Shown: positions 9,484 through 18,511 of the stretch, piece after piece
Numbering within the stretch: the first letter of the stretch is position 1
Layout: each line of letters begins with the position of its first letter
Assembly: GCA_003389215.1 (NCBI GenBank)
Contig: QQVP01000019.1
Location: 25,846 to 89,845, forward strand
Source: Planctomycetota bacterium
GTDB lineage: Bacteria > Planctomycetota > Planctomycetia > Pirellulales > UBA7805
Reading direction: 5' to 3'
DNA length: 64,000 nucleotides
The notes under the pieces: model-generated
Told to the model about the DNA's origin: nothing
Seen by the model: only the letters and a program-made list of their open reading frames with translations
Database searches by the model: none
Program-made: the position numbers and the translations under genes

Positions 9484-11559
9484 TCATGCCTCGGCGCGCG
9501 GTGGCTCCAAGAGCTGAGCGCGCAGCTTGCGCCGCATCACCTTGTTCGAGGCGGTCCGCGGCAGCTCGTCAACCGGTATCACGCGGGCGATCTTGAATAA
9601 CGGGTTGAGCTGGCTGCGAATCTGCTGGTTCATAGCCTGCCGCAGCGACTGCTGGTCGTTGGCCTGGCTGGCCGCCACGACGAACACGACGAGCTCGTCC
9701 GGTCCGCCCGCCGCGTTGCCGACGGCCACGGCCGCCGTCTCGTAAACGCCGGGCAGTGTGTTCAGCACGCGTTCGATCTCGGCCGAGCTGATCTTGATGC
9801 CGCCCAGGTTCATGGTGTCGTCGACTCGCCCGCCCGCGATATAGCCGCCATCGGGCAAGCGCCGAAGATAGTCGCCATGTCGCCGCAGAGTGCGACAGTG
9901 TGCATCTTCCGGAACGCCTTCATAATAGGTCGACACGTGGTCGCGGTTCAGCAGTTCGCTGGAGAGCCCGATCGACGGCGGCACCAAAAACAGTTCGCCC
10001 TCTTCGCTCTCCTGCCCTTGCTCGTCACAGATCGTGAAGTCGAGGCCCATCGCCGGCGTGGTGAAGACCGACGGGGCATTCGCTTCGACGACGGTGGAAG
10101 TGATGTAGCCACCTCCGATCTCCGTGCCTCCGCAATACTCGATCACCGGCCGCATGTTGGCCAGCGACGAGAGGTAAAACATCTTCTCGGCGGCCGACGC
10201 TTCGCCGGTCGAGCTGAAGGTGCGAAGACGACTCCAATCGCACGACTCCATGCAGCCGCTCTCCTGCCAGCTGGCGACCAGAGTCGGCACGACGCCCAGC
10301 ATGGTGACCTCGGCCTCTTCCACGAAGCGGCCGAACTCCGCTCCGCTGGGGGCGTCTTCGAACAGCGCCAGCGTGGCGCGATTCAGCAGGGCGGCAAAGA
10401 TCAGCCAGGGCCCCATCATCCAGCCCAGGTTCGTGGGCCACGCCAACACATCGCCGCGGTGAACGTCTTGATGCAGCAGGGCATCTGCCGCACACTTCAA
10501 GGGCGTGGTGTGATTCCAGGGAATCGCCTTCGGCTCGCCCGTCGTGCCCGAGGAGAACAGCACGTTGATGGCGTCGGACGCAGCGGCGATGTGCGGCGAG
10601 AACTCGGGCGTCTCGTCCGCGCGATCGAGGAAGTCCGACCAGGTCACGTCGCCCTCGCGCAGGGAGCCCGGGGTCGCGGCAGCGGAGGGGCCTTCTGGAG
10701 TCAGCACGATCGTCCTCGGCGGCCCACTCTCCACGACGCGACGATAGAGCTCGATACGCTTGCCGGCCCTCTGCAAATGCTCATACGTGAAGACGGCTTT
10801 GGCCTTCGCGATACCCAGCCGGGTGGCGATTTGCGGGACGGCAAAACTGTCGGCGATCGAGACGACCACACAGCCGGCCGCCACGATGCCGAGATAGATG
10901 GCGACCGCCTCGCTCGTCATCGGCAGCACCACCGCAATTGCATCACCCGCGTGGAAGCCAGAGTTGCGCAGGGCGGACGCGACCTGGGCAACGCGGTGGC
11001 GAAGTTCGCCGTACGATGTTCGCCGCAGCGGCCTGCCTGGGCCGCCGGAGATCACGGCCACCTGTTCGGCGTCGTTCTGGAAACAGCTCTCGACGATATT
11101 CAGGCGGGCCCCGGTTAGCCACCGCGCGGCGGCCGGCCCGTCGCTCTCATCGAGCACTGCCGAGGGTGGCTCACAAAAGACGATTGCGAGTTCGTCGATG
11201 ACCTTTTGCCAAAACGCCTCCCGCTGTTCGACCGACCAGCGATGCAGTTGCGGATAGCTTTGGCATCCCTGTTCGCTCATCCAGCGCGTCAGGTTGGCCT
11301 CCGCGAGATCCTGTTCCGCAGGGAGCCACATCGGTCGCGATTCCGAAGTGCCGGCATTGGCACCGTCAAAGATAGCGTCCCAGAGGGCTCGATAGCCCGC
11401 CGGCGAGCACGTCGAGCGATCGAGTCGATCGATGATCTCACGCCAGAGCCGCGCGGGCTCTCGCATAGAATCGCTCTTCAGGTCCGCCAGGCGCGACTCG
11501 AGCAGGGCCCGATCCGCGGCCGACATCTCGACGTCTACGAGATCTTTGAGAATCGTCAT
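9484..11559 (-). CDS. AMP-dependent acyl-CoA synthetase, acetyl/acetoacetyl-CoA synthetase-like
   Basis: A 691-residue ANL-superfamily ligase. The N-terminal ~170 residues resemble the acetyl-CoA synthetase cap (LWDAIFDGA, ARLNIVESCF). The P-loop A3 motif reads VLFSSGTTGEPKA. Later motifs include YCGGTEIGGGY and, in the C-terminal domain, a hinge and lysine region GGIKISSAEIE and TASNKVMRRKL. The reaction is ATP plus a carboxylic acid plus CoA giving acyl-CoA, AMP and PPi. It is the last gene of a leftward run that breaks homogentisate down to fumarate and acetoacetate, so acetoacetate is an attractive substrate; that assignment is inference. Acetate or another short acid remains possible. 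Confidence 0.85.
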   Translation of the reverse strand: MTILKDLVDVEMSAADRALLESRLADLKSDSMREPARLWREIIDRLDRSTCSPAGYRALWDAIFDGANAGTSESRPMWLPAEQDLAEANLTRWMSEQGCQSYPQLHRWSVEQREAFWQKVIDELAIVFCEPPSAVLDESDGPAAARWLTGARLNIVESCFQNDAEQVAVISGGPGRPLRRTSYGELRHRVAQVASALRNSGFHAGDAIAVVLPMTSEAVAIYLGIVAAGCVVVSIADSFAVPQIATRLGIAKAKAVFTYEHLQRAGKRIELYRRVVESGPPRTIVLTPEGPSAAATPGSLREGDVTWSDFLDRADETPEFSPHIAAASDAINVLFSSGTTGEPKAIPWNHTTPLKCAADALLHQDVHRGDVLAWPTNLGWMMGPWLIFAALLNRATLALFEDAPSGAEFGRFVEEAEVTMLGVVPTLVASWQESGCMESCDWSRLRTFSSTGEASAAEKMFYLSSLANMRPVIEYCGGTEIGGGYITSTVVEANAPSVFTTPAMGLDFTICDEQGQESEEGELFLVPPSIGLSSELLNRDHVSTYYEGVPEDAHCRTLRRHGDYLRRLPDGGYIAGGRVDDTMNLGGIKISSAEIERVLNTLPGVYETAAVAVGNAAGGPDELVVFVVAASQANDQQSLRQAMNQQIRSQLNPLFKIARVIPVDELPRTASNKVMRRKLRAQLLEPPRAEA

Positions 11560-11623
11560 CGCCCGGCCTTTCGCCCCGACAACCCTGATATTTCAGCAAG
11601 AGCGAGCAACGCCCCAACCGTGC

Positions 11624-12232
11624 CTACTTCAGCCGCGGCATGTCGAAACGCTCGCGGGTCGTCGTATAGGACGCCCCGCCGAGACGCCCGATCGTGTCGA
11701 TCTTGGCGGGGTCGATCTGACCCTCACCGTCGAGAATGTCGTCCGCCACGTGCATCAGCTCGATCTTGCCGATGATCAGATTCGCCGCCAAGGGACCTTC
11801 GCCAATGTGGACGATCTGAAGCAAGGTACACTCCATTTGGATCGGCGACTCGGCCAGCCGCGGTGCACGCACACGCTGCGAGTCGATCGGCGTCAAGCCA
11901 CACTCGGCAAACTCGCTCAGCTCCGGTGCGAAGGTCGCGGACGTCGCATTCATCGCTTCGGCCAGCTGATGTGGCACGACGTTGACGACGAACTCCCGCG
12001 TCGCCTCGATGTTCAACACCGTGTCCTTCTTCGATCCGTCCCGGCGATTCACCGGCGAGAACACCACGCTGGGCGGATTTGCGCTCACGCCATTGAAAAA
12101 GCTGTACGGAGCCAGGTTCGCCACCCCCTCGGCCGAGATCGTGGAAACCCAGGCAATCGGTCGCGGCGTGATGGCCCGCACCATATGCAGGTACATGTCG
12201 CGAGGCGAGATTTCGGCAGGATCGATGAGCAT
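11624..12232 (-). CDS. Flavin reductase-like FMN-binding protein
   Basis: A 202-residue protein of the flavin reductase-like split-barrel family, recognised from PRPIAWVSTISAEGVANLAPYS near the N terminus, FSPVNRRDGSKKDT and EFVVNVV. These proteins bind FMN and often reduce or supply flavin, but many members have no known activity. It sits between the homogentisate dioxygenase and acyl-CoA synthetase genes on the same strand, so it is likely part of that operon. No step of tyrosine breakdown obviously needs it, so its contribution is open. Confidence 0.88.
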   Translation of the reverse strand: MLIDPAEISPRDMYLHMVRAITPRPIAWVSTISAEGVANLAPYSFFNGVSANPPSVVFSPVNRRDGSKKDTVLNIEATREFVVNVVPHQLAEAMNATSATFAPELSEFAECGLTPIDSQRVRAPRLAESPIQMECTLLQIVHIGEGPLAANLIIGKIELMHVADDILDGEGQIDPAKIDTIGRLGGASYTTTRERFDMPRLK

Positions 12233-12277
12233 GAGCTGTTCGTAGTTGGGGGTGTCGCCAGGAAGTGGGCGATCGAG

Positions 12278-13453
12278 TCAATCGAGCCAGCTCGTTGGGT
12301 ACTCGGGATCGTCGATTGCCATCGCCTGGGCGGTCAGCTTCAGGGGCCGGAAGGTGTCGAACATGACGGCCATCTCTTCGGTACGTGTGGCGGCCTCGCT
12401 GGCCTTGATCGTGCCGGGATGCGGCCCGTGAGGAATCCCGCCCGGATGCAGCGTCAGGGAACCAACGTCAACGCCGCGACGCGAGTTGAAATTGCCCTCG
12501 ACATAGAAGAGGACCTCGTCCGCCTCGACGTTACTGTGGGCGTAGGGAACCTTGATCGCCTCGGGGTGGTGATCGAGATGCCTGGGAGCGAACGTGCAGA
12601 TCACAAAGCCCCCGCACTCGAACGTCTGCTGGTAGGGTGGCGGCAGGTGCACTGTGCCCGTCAGCGGTTCGAAGTCCCAGGCATTAAACGTATAGGGATA
12701 GGTAAACCCGTCCCAGCCGACGACATCGAACGGATGGTGCGCCATCACGACGCGGGACAGACGCGGCCCGTCCTTGATGAGGATCGGCGTATCGCTGGCA
12801 TCGTCCACGGTGACGAGTTCCGCCGGGCTGTGGAAATCGCGCTCGTAATACGGCGCGCCGAGCAGGAGTTGCCCGTCTTCATTTTGGTAGCGGGCCGGGA
12901 TCCGCACCGGACTGAACACCTCCAGCACGAGATGATCTTCCCGCTCGATCGCTTCGCTCACGATCCGGTACGTCACGGTGCGTGGAATCACCACGTAGTC
13001 GCCGCGACGATAGGGAAGCCGGCCAAAGGGCGTCTCGACAACACCGCGACCTTCGTTGACGAAGATGACCTCGTCCGCCGCGCCATTTCGATAGAGTTCC
13101 TTTTGCGGCTCCTGCGGCAGCGCTCGATAGCAAACCAGATCGTCATTGAAGAGCAACGGAACCCGACCGACGATGGGGTCGCCTTCGCGAGGCAACTGGC
13201 CGGCCCGCAGATGGTGATGCCTCAACGGCTGATCTTCCGCCGCCTGCGGTTCGACCCGCTCGACCAACTCAACCTGCCGGACGCGTGTGGGAGGCCGCAG
13301 ATGATAGAGAATCGAATAGGCCCGCTCGAAGCCCTCCGTGGTGACGACGTGCTCGTAGTAGAGCCCTTCGCCGAGATGGCTTTCCTCGACGTCGCGGGCG
13401 AGGCGCGTATGCCGCTTCGGCGGCAGCGTTCCGAGTTGGCGATAGCTGGGCAT
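12278..13453 (-). CDS. hmgA: Homogentisate 1,2-dioxygenase
   Basis: A 391-residue cupin-fold dioxygenase that opens the ring of homogentisate to give maleylacetoacetate, using Fe(II). I chose the ATG at 13451-13453 because the product then starts with MPSYRQLGTLPPKRH, a normal start for the family; the upstream open frame overlaps the FAA hydrolase end and looks non-coding. Family signatures are HHPFDVVGWDGFTYPYTFN, PYAHSNVEADEVLFYVEGNF and HPGGIPHGPHPG; the conserved His and Glu of the last two segments are the expected iron ligands. It follows the FAA hydrolase gene by under 50 bp and belongs to the tyrosine catabolic operon. Confidence 0.93.
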   Translation of the reverse strand: MPSYRQLGTLPPKRHTRLARDVEESHLGEGLYYEHVVTTEGFERAYSILYHLRPPTRVRQVELVERVEPQAAEDQPLRHHHLRAGQLPREGDPIVGRVPLLFNDDLVCYRALPQEPQKELYRNGAADEVIFVNEGRGVVETPFGRLPYRRGDYVVIPRTVTYRIVSEAIEREDHLVLEVFSPVRIPARYQNEDGQLLLGAPYYERDFHSPAELVTVDDASDTPILIKDGPRLSRVVMAHHPFDVVGWDGFTYPYTFNAWDFEPLTGTVHLPPPYQQTFECGGFVICTFAPRHLDHHPEAIKVPYAHSNVEADEVLFYVEGNFNSRRGVDVGSLTLHPGGIPHGPHPGTIKASEAATRTEEMAVMFDTFRPLKLTAQAMAIDDPEYPTSWLD

Positions 13454-13500
13454 AGATCGACTCCGTCCGGGATGCGGGACTGCGGCAAACGCCGGAGTCA

Positions 13501-14292
13501 CTAGGGGCGGTCGACGATATGTGTCGTGAGGGTGCCGAGCCGCTCGACCTCGAGCTCGACGACGCGACCGGGCGTCAGCCACCCGCCCGTGTTCTCCGGA
13601 CGCAATTCCAATATACAGCCCGTGCCCACGGTTCCACTACCAAGCAGATCGCCGGGGTACAACGTGGCATCGCGCGAGGCGTGTGCGATCAGTTGCGACC
13701 AACTGAAGTACATCGACCGCGCGTTGCCGCGGGACAGTTCTTGGCCGTCGACCCGCGCGACCATCTCCAGGTCGAGGCGGTCGTCGTCGCCGATGCGGTC
13801 GCGAAGCGAATCCAAAGGCACAATACGCGGACCCACGGCCGTGGCAAAATCCTTGCCCTTCGCCGGTCCCAGACCGACCTTCATCTCGCGTCGCTGAAGA
13901 TCTCGGGCGCTCAAATCGTTGACGATCGTGAAGCCGAGCACGTGGTTCCACGCTTCTTCTACCGAAATGTCGCGGCCCGCACGCCCGATGACGAGCCCCA
14001 ACTCCAATTCATAGTCCAGCTCCTCGCACTCCGCCGGGGCGCACACCTCCGCTCCGTCACCAACTAACGAATCGGGGTTGGAAAAGTAGAACACCGGCAC
14101 CTCGTACCAGGCGGGCACCATTTCCTGGCCCCGCTGCGCACGGCACGTCGCCACATGTTGCTCGAAGGCGTAGAAGTCGCGAAAGCTGCGCAAGCGCGGT
14201 GCGACCTTGCCCTCGGACGCGGCAGAATCGGCCTCAGCCATTCGAGCCGTGGCATTCTCGCCGGGCAGCAGTATGGGTAGCGTGGCGGCCAT
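13501..14292 (-). CDS. Fumarylacetoacetate hydrolase family protein
   Basis: A 263-residue FAA hydrolase. The core motifs are present: YELELGLVIGR (the metal-binding Glu segment), GFTIVNDLSARDLQRRE, KGKDFATAVGP and DLLGSGTVGTGCILEL. It is predicted to hydrolyse fumarylacetoacetate to fumarate and acetoacetate, the last step of tyrosine breakdown. It is shorter than eukaryotic FAH (~420 residues) and closer in size to the broad bacterial FAA hydrolase group, so the exact substrate rests on context: it sits between hppD and hmgA in one run. No maleylacetoacetate isomerase gene is visible in the window. Confidence 0.88.
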   Translation of the reverse strand: MAATLPILLPGENATARMAEADSAASEGKVAPRLRSFRDFYAFEQHVATCRAQRGQEMVPAWYEVPVFYFSNPDSLVGDGAEVCAPAECEELDYELELGLVIGRAGRDISVEEAWNHVLGFTIVNDLSARDLQRREMKVGLGPAKGKDFATAVGPRIVPLDSLRDRIGDDDRLDLEMVARVDGQELSRGNARSMYFSWSQLIAHASRDATLYPGDLLGSGTVGTGCILELRPENTGGWLTPGRVVELEVERLGTLTTHIVDRP

Positions 14293-14309
14293 GCAACCTC
14301 GCGCAGCGG

Positions 14310-15416
14310 TTAGAGCGACCCGCGCAGCTCCTGCTCGCGCTCGATCGCCTCGAAGAGGGCCTGAAAATTCCCCTCGCCAAAGCCGACGGAATTGCCGTGG
14401 CGCTGAATGATCTCATAGAACAGCGTCGGCCGCTCGAAGACCGGCCGCGTAAACAGCTGCAGCAGATAGCCGTCGACCCGATCGCGATCGACCAGAATCT
14501 TCGCACTTTGCAAACTCTCCACCGATTCGTGGATCTCGCCGACGCGGTCGAGCAGCGTGTCATAATAGGTGTCAGGCACCGGCAGGAAATCGACGCCTCG
14601 CTCGCGCATCGTGTTAACGCTGCGAATGATGTTCGACGTCAGCAGGGCGATGTGCTGCACGCCCGGACCGTTGAACTCGTCGAGAAACTCCTGGATCTGC
14701 GAATTGCTGCTCGAAGGCTCATTGATCGGCAAGCGAATATAGCCGTCCGTGTCCCCCACCACCTTGCTCATCAACGAGCTGCGACCGGTGTTGATGTCGA
14801 AGTGCGCCGTCTCTTCGAAGCCAAAGACTTCGTCGTAGAAGCGGACCCACTCCTCCATGCGTTCGACGTTCGCCACGACGTGGTCGATCATCATGATGTG
14901 GATGTCGTCCGCTTCAACGCCACCGGCGGCGTCCACGTAGCTGGGGGCGAAGGTGCGCGTGTTCTGGCGGTGGATAAACGTGTGAATCGTGTCGCCATAG
15001 GCGGCGATCGAGCCCGCCGTAAAGCCCTCCTGATCGTCGAGCGGTCGAATCACCGTCGCGCCACGGGCTTCCGCCTCGCGAAGGGCGTGGGCCACGTCGT
15101 CGACGCGGAAGGCAATGTCATGCACCCCGCAGCCGTGCTTGTCCACGAAGGCGCGGATCTGTTGCGCCTTCTCGCTCTCGCCCTGGGCCTCGGCAAACAG
15201 GAAGGTGACGCGCCCCTGGCCCGAGACGATCGCCCGCCGGCCTTCCAGTCCCGTCGAGGCGTCGCCGTGTGCCCGCCGGTAAAGGCCCAGCTTCTCTTCG
15301 TGGAAGTCGGCCCACTTCTCGACGTCGTCGACGTAGAACTCGAGATGGTCGATCGCGCGAACGCCGAGCGGATTGTGTTCGGTAGCGCGATGTTGGTCGG
15401 AGGTGGCACTCGACAT
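14310..15416 (-). CDS. hppD: 4-Hydroxyphenylpyruvate dioxygenase
   Basis: A 368-residue vicinal-oxygen-chelate enzyme that turns 4-hydroxyphenylpyruvate into homogentisate with Fe(II) and O2. Two VOC domains are visible: the first with IDHLEFYVDDVEKW, the second with IDHVVANVERMEEWV. The expected metal ligands are His in IDHVVANV, His in VQHIALLTSNI and Glu in LFYEIIQRHG, and the C-terminal GFGEGNFQALFEAIE is the classic ending. I chose the ATG at 15414-15416; an in-frame ATG at 15426-15428 is also possible. It is the first gene of the leftward tyrosine catabolic run, so its promoter should lie in the region shared with phhA. Confidence 0.94.
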   Translation of the reverse strand: MSSATSDQHRATEHNPLGVRAIDHLEFYVDDVEKWADFHEEKLGLYRRAHGDASTGLEGRRAIVSGQGRVTFLFAEAQGESEKAQQIRAFVDKHGCGVHDIAFRVDDVAHALREAEARGATVIRPLDDQEGFTAGSIAAYGDTIHTFIHRQNTRTFAPSYVDAAGGVEADDIHIMMIDHVVANVERMEEWVRFYDEVFGFEETAHFDINTGRSSLMSKVVGDTDGYIRLPINEPSSSNSQIQEFLDEFNGPGVQHIALLTSNIIRSVNTMRERGVDFLPVPDTYYDTLLDRVGEIHESVESLQSAKILVDRDRVDGYLLQLFTRPVFERPTLFYEIIQRHGNSVGFGEGNFQALFEAIEREQELRGSL

Positions 15417-15799
15417 AGAGGCTCGCATTTCTGCTGGCGGACAGCGGGGCGTGGAACATCGTGGGATCGGGACGAGGCGTGCCCGTGAAGTTCTCTGGAA
15501 CGTCACGGCGGCAATGGTAATTCTATGCCGAAATCGCAGGCGGGAAAGACGCAATCGCGCGCTAAAGCGACGCGTCTGTCGATGCGTGCCCCACCGTCAC
15601 GCGCGAGACTTCGGTCTGCGTAACTTATGCCGTTCCGCACGCTTGTTGCCCTTGAGCCCAGCGCCCCGGACGGCGCGGGTGTTGCCGTGGGCCGGCCAGT
15701 TTTTTATCATTTCTATTGGATTTCGGGCAGCTCATCGAGCCGCTTTGTTGCGATAGCTTGCCTTCCACTTCGCGCGCCTGGACAGGAGCCAGTTGCATC
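15417..15799. promoter_or_regulatory. Divergent intergenic region between hppD and phhA
   Basis: These 383 bp separate two divergent transcripts of one pathway, so promoters for both directions must lie here. The AT-rich patch near 15700-15722, just upstream of phhA, is the best candidate for a rightward promoter. I see no clear operator palindrome or riboswitch. An open frame extends from 15716 into phhA, but the Shine-Dalgarno-like AGGAG at 15784-15788 points to the ATG at 15800 as the real start. Confidence 0.4.
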
Positions 15800-16753
15800 A
15801 TGACCGTGCAGGGACTCACGACGACGGAAGCCCCGTTCATCGAGAATGCACAACGTAATGGGGAGCTGTTCATTCAGCAGCCCTACGAGCTGTATAGCGA
15901 CGAGAACCAGGACACCTGGCAGCGACTCTACCGGCTGATCCACCCGAAGTGGGAACGATACGCGGCAGCGGAGTTCTTGGCCGGCGTCGAGAAGCTGCGA
16001 CTTGGGCCCGATGCGATTCCGCGGCTGGAAGACATCAATCGCTTTCTCGATCCGCTCAGCGGCTTTAGCGCCCGCGCCGTTTCGGGATACGTCCCCGCGT
16101 ACATCTTCTTCGACTGCCTGCGACAACGGGCGTTTCCGACGACGATCACGATCCGCAGCGGCAAGCGGCTCGAGTATCTGCCCGAGCCCGATATCTTTCA
16201 CGACGTGGCCGGACATGTGCCGATGCACACCGACCGCAAGTTTGCGGACATCCTCGTTCGCTTCGGCGAAGTAGCCCGCCGGGCCGCGGCCCGCAGTCGC
16301 GAAATGGAGGCGGTCGACGGCAGCGACGACAAACAAGATCGCCTGAATGCCGTGCGGAACACGATTAAGGCCATGGCCCGCTTTTTCTGGTTCACGGTCG
16401 AGTTCGGCATTATGCGGCAGGGTCGCGACATCAAGGTCTATGGCAGCGGCCTGTTGAGTTCCGCGGGCGAAATCGAGTACAGCATCGAGTCCGCCGATGT
16501 CCAGCGATATCCGTTGCAGCTTGAATGGGTGATCAACCAGTACTTCGAGATCGATCACTATCAGCCGCTCTTGTTCGTGGCCGATTCGTACGAGCACGTC
16601 TTCGACCTCGTCGAACAGCTCGAGACGTGGATGGATGCGGGCCGACTCGACAACGTCGCCCCCGGCGAGCCGCACATCAACGAGGAGGACCTGAAGTCCT
16701 TCCTGGCCGCAGGCATCGAAGCGAAGCAGCAACCGGTACCTCAACCGACTTAG
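15800..16753 (+). CDS. phhA: Phenylalanine 4-monooxygenase (pterin-dependent aromatic amino acid hydroxylase)
   Basis: A 317-residue protein of the aromatic amino acid hydroxylase family. The iron site is clear: PEPDIFHDVAGHVPMH holds the two His ligands, and a downstream FWFTVEFG segment supplies the Glu. Other signatures are PAYIFFDCL and YGSGLLSSAGEIEYS. It converts phenylalanine to tyrosine using O2 and a tetrahydropterin. The size matches the single-domain bacterial form without an N-terminal ACT domain. It is divergent from hppD and is followed by an SDR and a pyruvoyl-tetrahydropterin synthase-like gene on the same strand, which suggests the pterin cofactor is made or recycled nearby. 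Confidence 0.93.
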   Translation: MTVQGLTTTEAPFIENAQRNGELFIQQPYELYSDENQDTWQRLYRLIHPKWERYAAAEFLAGVEKLRLGPDAIPRLEDINRFLDPLSGFSARAVSGYVPAYIFFDCLRQRAFPTTITIRSGKRLEYLPEPDIFHDVAGHVPMHTDRKFADILVRFGEVARRAAARSREMEAVDGSDDKQDRLNAVRNTIKAMARFFWFTVEFGIMRQGRDIKVYGSGLLSSAGEIEYSIESADVQRYPLQLEWVINQYFEIDHYQPLLFVADSYEHVFDLVEQLETWMDAGRLDNVAPGEPHINEEDLKSFLAAGIEAKQQPVPQPT

Positions 16754-16904
16754 GCGTCGCGGTGCGTGGCACCGTGGTTCGCCATGGGTTGGCCGTTTCC
16801 CTCTCTTGTCATGAGCATGCGCGGGACATCGCGTCTGCTAGAATGGATGCCGTTCCGCGGCCAGCAGACTCGTCCGCGGAGGTGATTCGCTCGGGGAAAA
16901 ATCG

Positions 16905-17618
16905 TTGCAAGATACCGCGTCGAAGCTTCGCGTTTGCGTCGTCACGGGGGGAAGTTCCGGAATCGGTCTCGCCACCGCCCGGCGGTTTGCTGCGGATGGC
17001 TATGCCCTGGTGATCTGCGGACGCGACGAGCAACGCCTTGCCGCCGCGGCGGGCGAGCTTCGTGCCGGCGATGCGGCGGTGGTTACCCTGGCAGTCGATC
17101 TCGCCGAGCGTGACGCCGGCGGCCGACTAATCGACTTTGCGGTCGATGAGTTCGATCGGGTCGATGTCTTGGTGAACAACGCGGGTATTGCCCCGCTGTC
17201 CGCGGCCCACGCGATGAGCGATGAAGACTTCGAGAGCCTGATGGCGACCAACGTGCGGGGCGTGTTCGCCACCACGAAGGCCGTCTGGCCCGTCATGCGG
17301 CGGCAGGGCGGCGGCGCGATCGTGAATATTTCGTCGCTCTCGGCGCGCGACCCGTTCGCCGGGCTGGGCGTGTACGGTGCCAGCAAGGCCTGGGTCGAAC
17401 TGTTCACAAAAGCCACGGCCGCCGAGGGACGCGAACACGCGATTCGCGTCTTTGGAGTGGCCCCGGGCGCGGTCGATACCCCGCTGCTCGAGCGGCTGTT
17501 TCCGGACATTCCAGCCGAGGCGCGATTGCAGCCCGAGGCGGTTGCCGAGCTGATCTATCGGCTGGCCGATCAACGTCTGGCCGATGCCACCGGACAAACG
17601 GTGGTGATTCGCAAGTAA
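16905..17618 (+). CDS. Short-chain dehydrogenase/reductase; candidate pterin reductase
   Basis: A 237-residue classical SDR. The Rossmann motif TGGSSGIG lies near residues 14-21, then NNAG, the catalytic Ser in NISSLSA and the YGASK active-site Tyr/Lys pair. The start is a TTG at 16905 preceded by GGGGAAA. The sequence alone gives no substrate. It sits between phenylalanine hydroxylase and a pyruvoyl-tetrahydropterin synthase-like gene, and sepiapterin reductase is an SDR, so a reductase acting in tetrahydrobiopterin formation is a testable idea. A general FabG-like reductase is the alternative. Confidence 0.85.
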   Translation: MQDTASKLRVCVVTGGSSGIGLATARRFAADGYALVICGRDEQRLAAAAGELRAGDAAVVTLAVDLAERDAGGRLIDFAVDEFDRVDVLVNNAGIAPLSAAHAMSDEDFESLMATNVRGVFATTKAVWPVMRRQGGGAIVNISSLSARDPFAGLGVYGASKAWVELFTKATAAEGREHAIRVFGVAPGAVDTPLLERLFPDIPAEARLQPEAVAELIYRLADQRLADATGQTVVIRK

Positions 17619-17692
17619 CGACGCCCTTCGCGTTCCGCGGCAACACGACGGGTTTCACTAGTACGCGACGCGAGCCGCAACGAGACCGCCAG

Positions 17693-18475
17693 ATGATCCG
17701 CCTGACTCGAGAAATTCGCTTTTCGCTGGTCGACCGTGAGATCGACTCTCCGATGACGAATTCCTGGGGCGGTTGGCCAAGTGCGACGGTGCTCGCGCCT
17801 TATCTGCGCTTGCAATGCACGGTCGAAGGCGAGCCGGAGACGTCCGTCGGATATGTCTGTAACGTGAAGGACATCGACATTGCCGTGCGGCGCGTGGCAC
17901 TGCCGACCGCGCTGGACCTCTACCATCGCGAGGGGAATTCCCTGAAGGCTGAGCGACTCTGCGTGGCCCTGGCCGAGGCCTTGCGAAGAGAGCTGCCCTT
18001 GCCGCTGGCCCGCCTGGAGTTGGTCACCACGCCCACCCTCCGTTATGCGCTGGATATGGAGAAGCCCGACATGATCTCTATGACGCAACAGTTCGAGTTC
18101 TCAGCCGCTCATCGCCTGCACTGCGCGGAATTGAGCGATGAAGAGAATCGGCAGCAGTTCGGCAAGTGCAACAACGAGAACGGCCACGGCCACAACTATC
18201 GACTCGATGTGACCATCGCCCAGCCGCACGACGAGTCTCGCGAGCGGCTTTCGCTGATCGATGTCGAGGCTATCGTCAAACGTCAGGTCGTCGACCGCTT
18301 CGATCACAAGCACTTGAACGAAGATACGGAGGAGTTCCGCGCGTTGAATCCAACCATCGAGAACATCGCGGTCATCATCTGGCGTCTGCTGGCCGACGAA
18401 CTGGCTCCGGCCCGCCTGGAAGTCGTGCGGGTTTACGAAACGCCCAAGACGTGGGCCGAGTGTCGCGGTGGGTAG
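17693..18475 (+). CDS. Tandem-domain 6-pyruvoyl-tetrahydropterin synthase-like protein
   Basis: A 260-residue protein, about twice the usual 120-140. The C-terminal half (from ~residue 125) is a complete PTPS/QueD domain: zinc His in FSAAHRLHC, then GKCNNENGHGHNYRL with the catalytic Cys and the HGH zinc pair, and FDHKHLNE later. CNNxNGHGHNY is the form seen in true PTPS rather than most QueD enzymes. The N-terminal half (residues ~1-120) has the outline of the same fold (NVKDIDIAVRR matches LIDVEAIVKRQ) but no His cluster. The reaction would be dihydroneopterin triphosphate to 6-pyruvoyl-tetrahydropterin. Its place after phhA and an SDR suggests cofactor supply; a queuosine role is the alternative. 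Confidence 0.87.
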   Translation: MIRLTREIRFSLVDREIDSPMTNSWGGWPSATVLAPYLRLQCTVEGEPETSVGYVCNVKDIDIAVRRVALPTALDLYHREGNSLKAERLCVALAEALRRELPLPLARLELVTTPTLRYALDMEKPDMISMTQQFEFSAAHRLHCAELSDEENRQQFGKCNNENGHGHNYRLDVTIAQPHDESRERLSLIDVEAIVKRQVVDRFDHKHLNEDTEEFRALNPTIENIAVIIWRLLADELAPARLEVVRVYETPKTWAECRGG

Positions 18476-18488
18476 GACGCACACTCGT

Positions 18489-18508
18489 GGCGCCCTGAGC
18501 AAGGCGCC
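18489..18508. terminator. Hairpin between convergent genes
   Basis: Two copies of GGCGCC at 18489-18494 and 18503-18508 can pair as a 6-bp stem with an 8-nt loop in the short gap between convergent genes. There is no clear T tract, so a bidirectional terminator is only a suggestion. Confidence 0.35.
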
Positions 18509-18511
18509 GCC

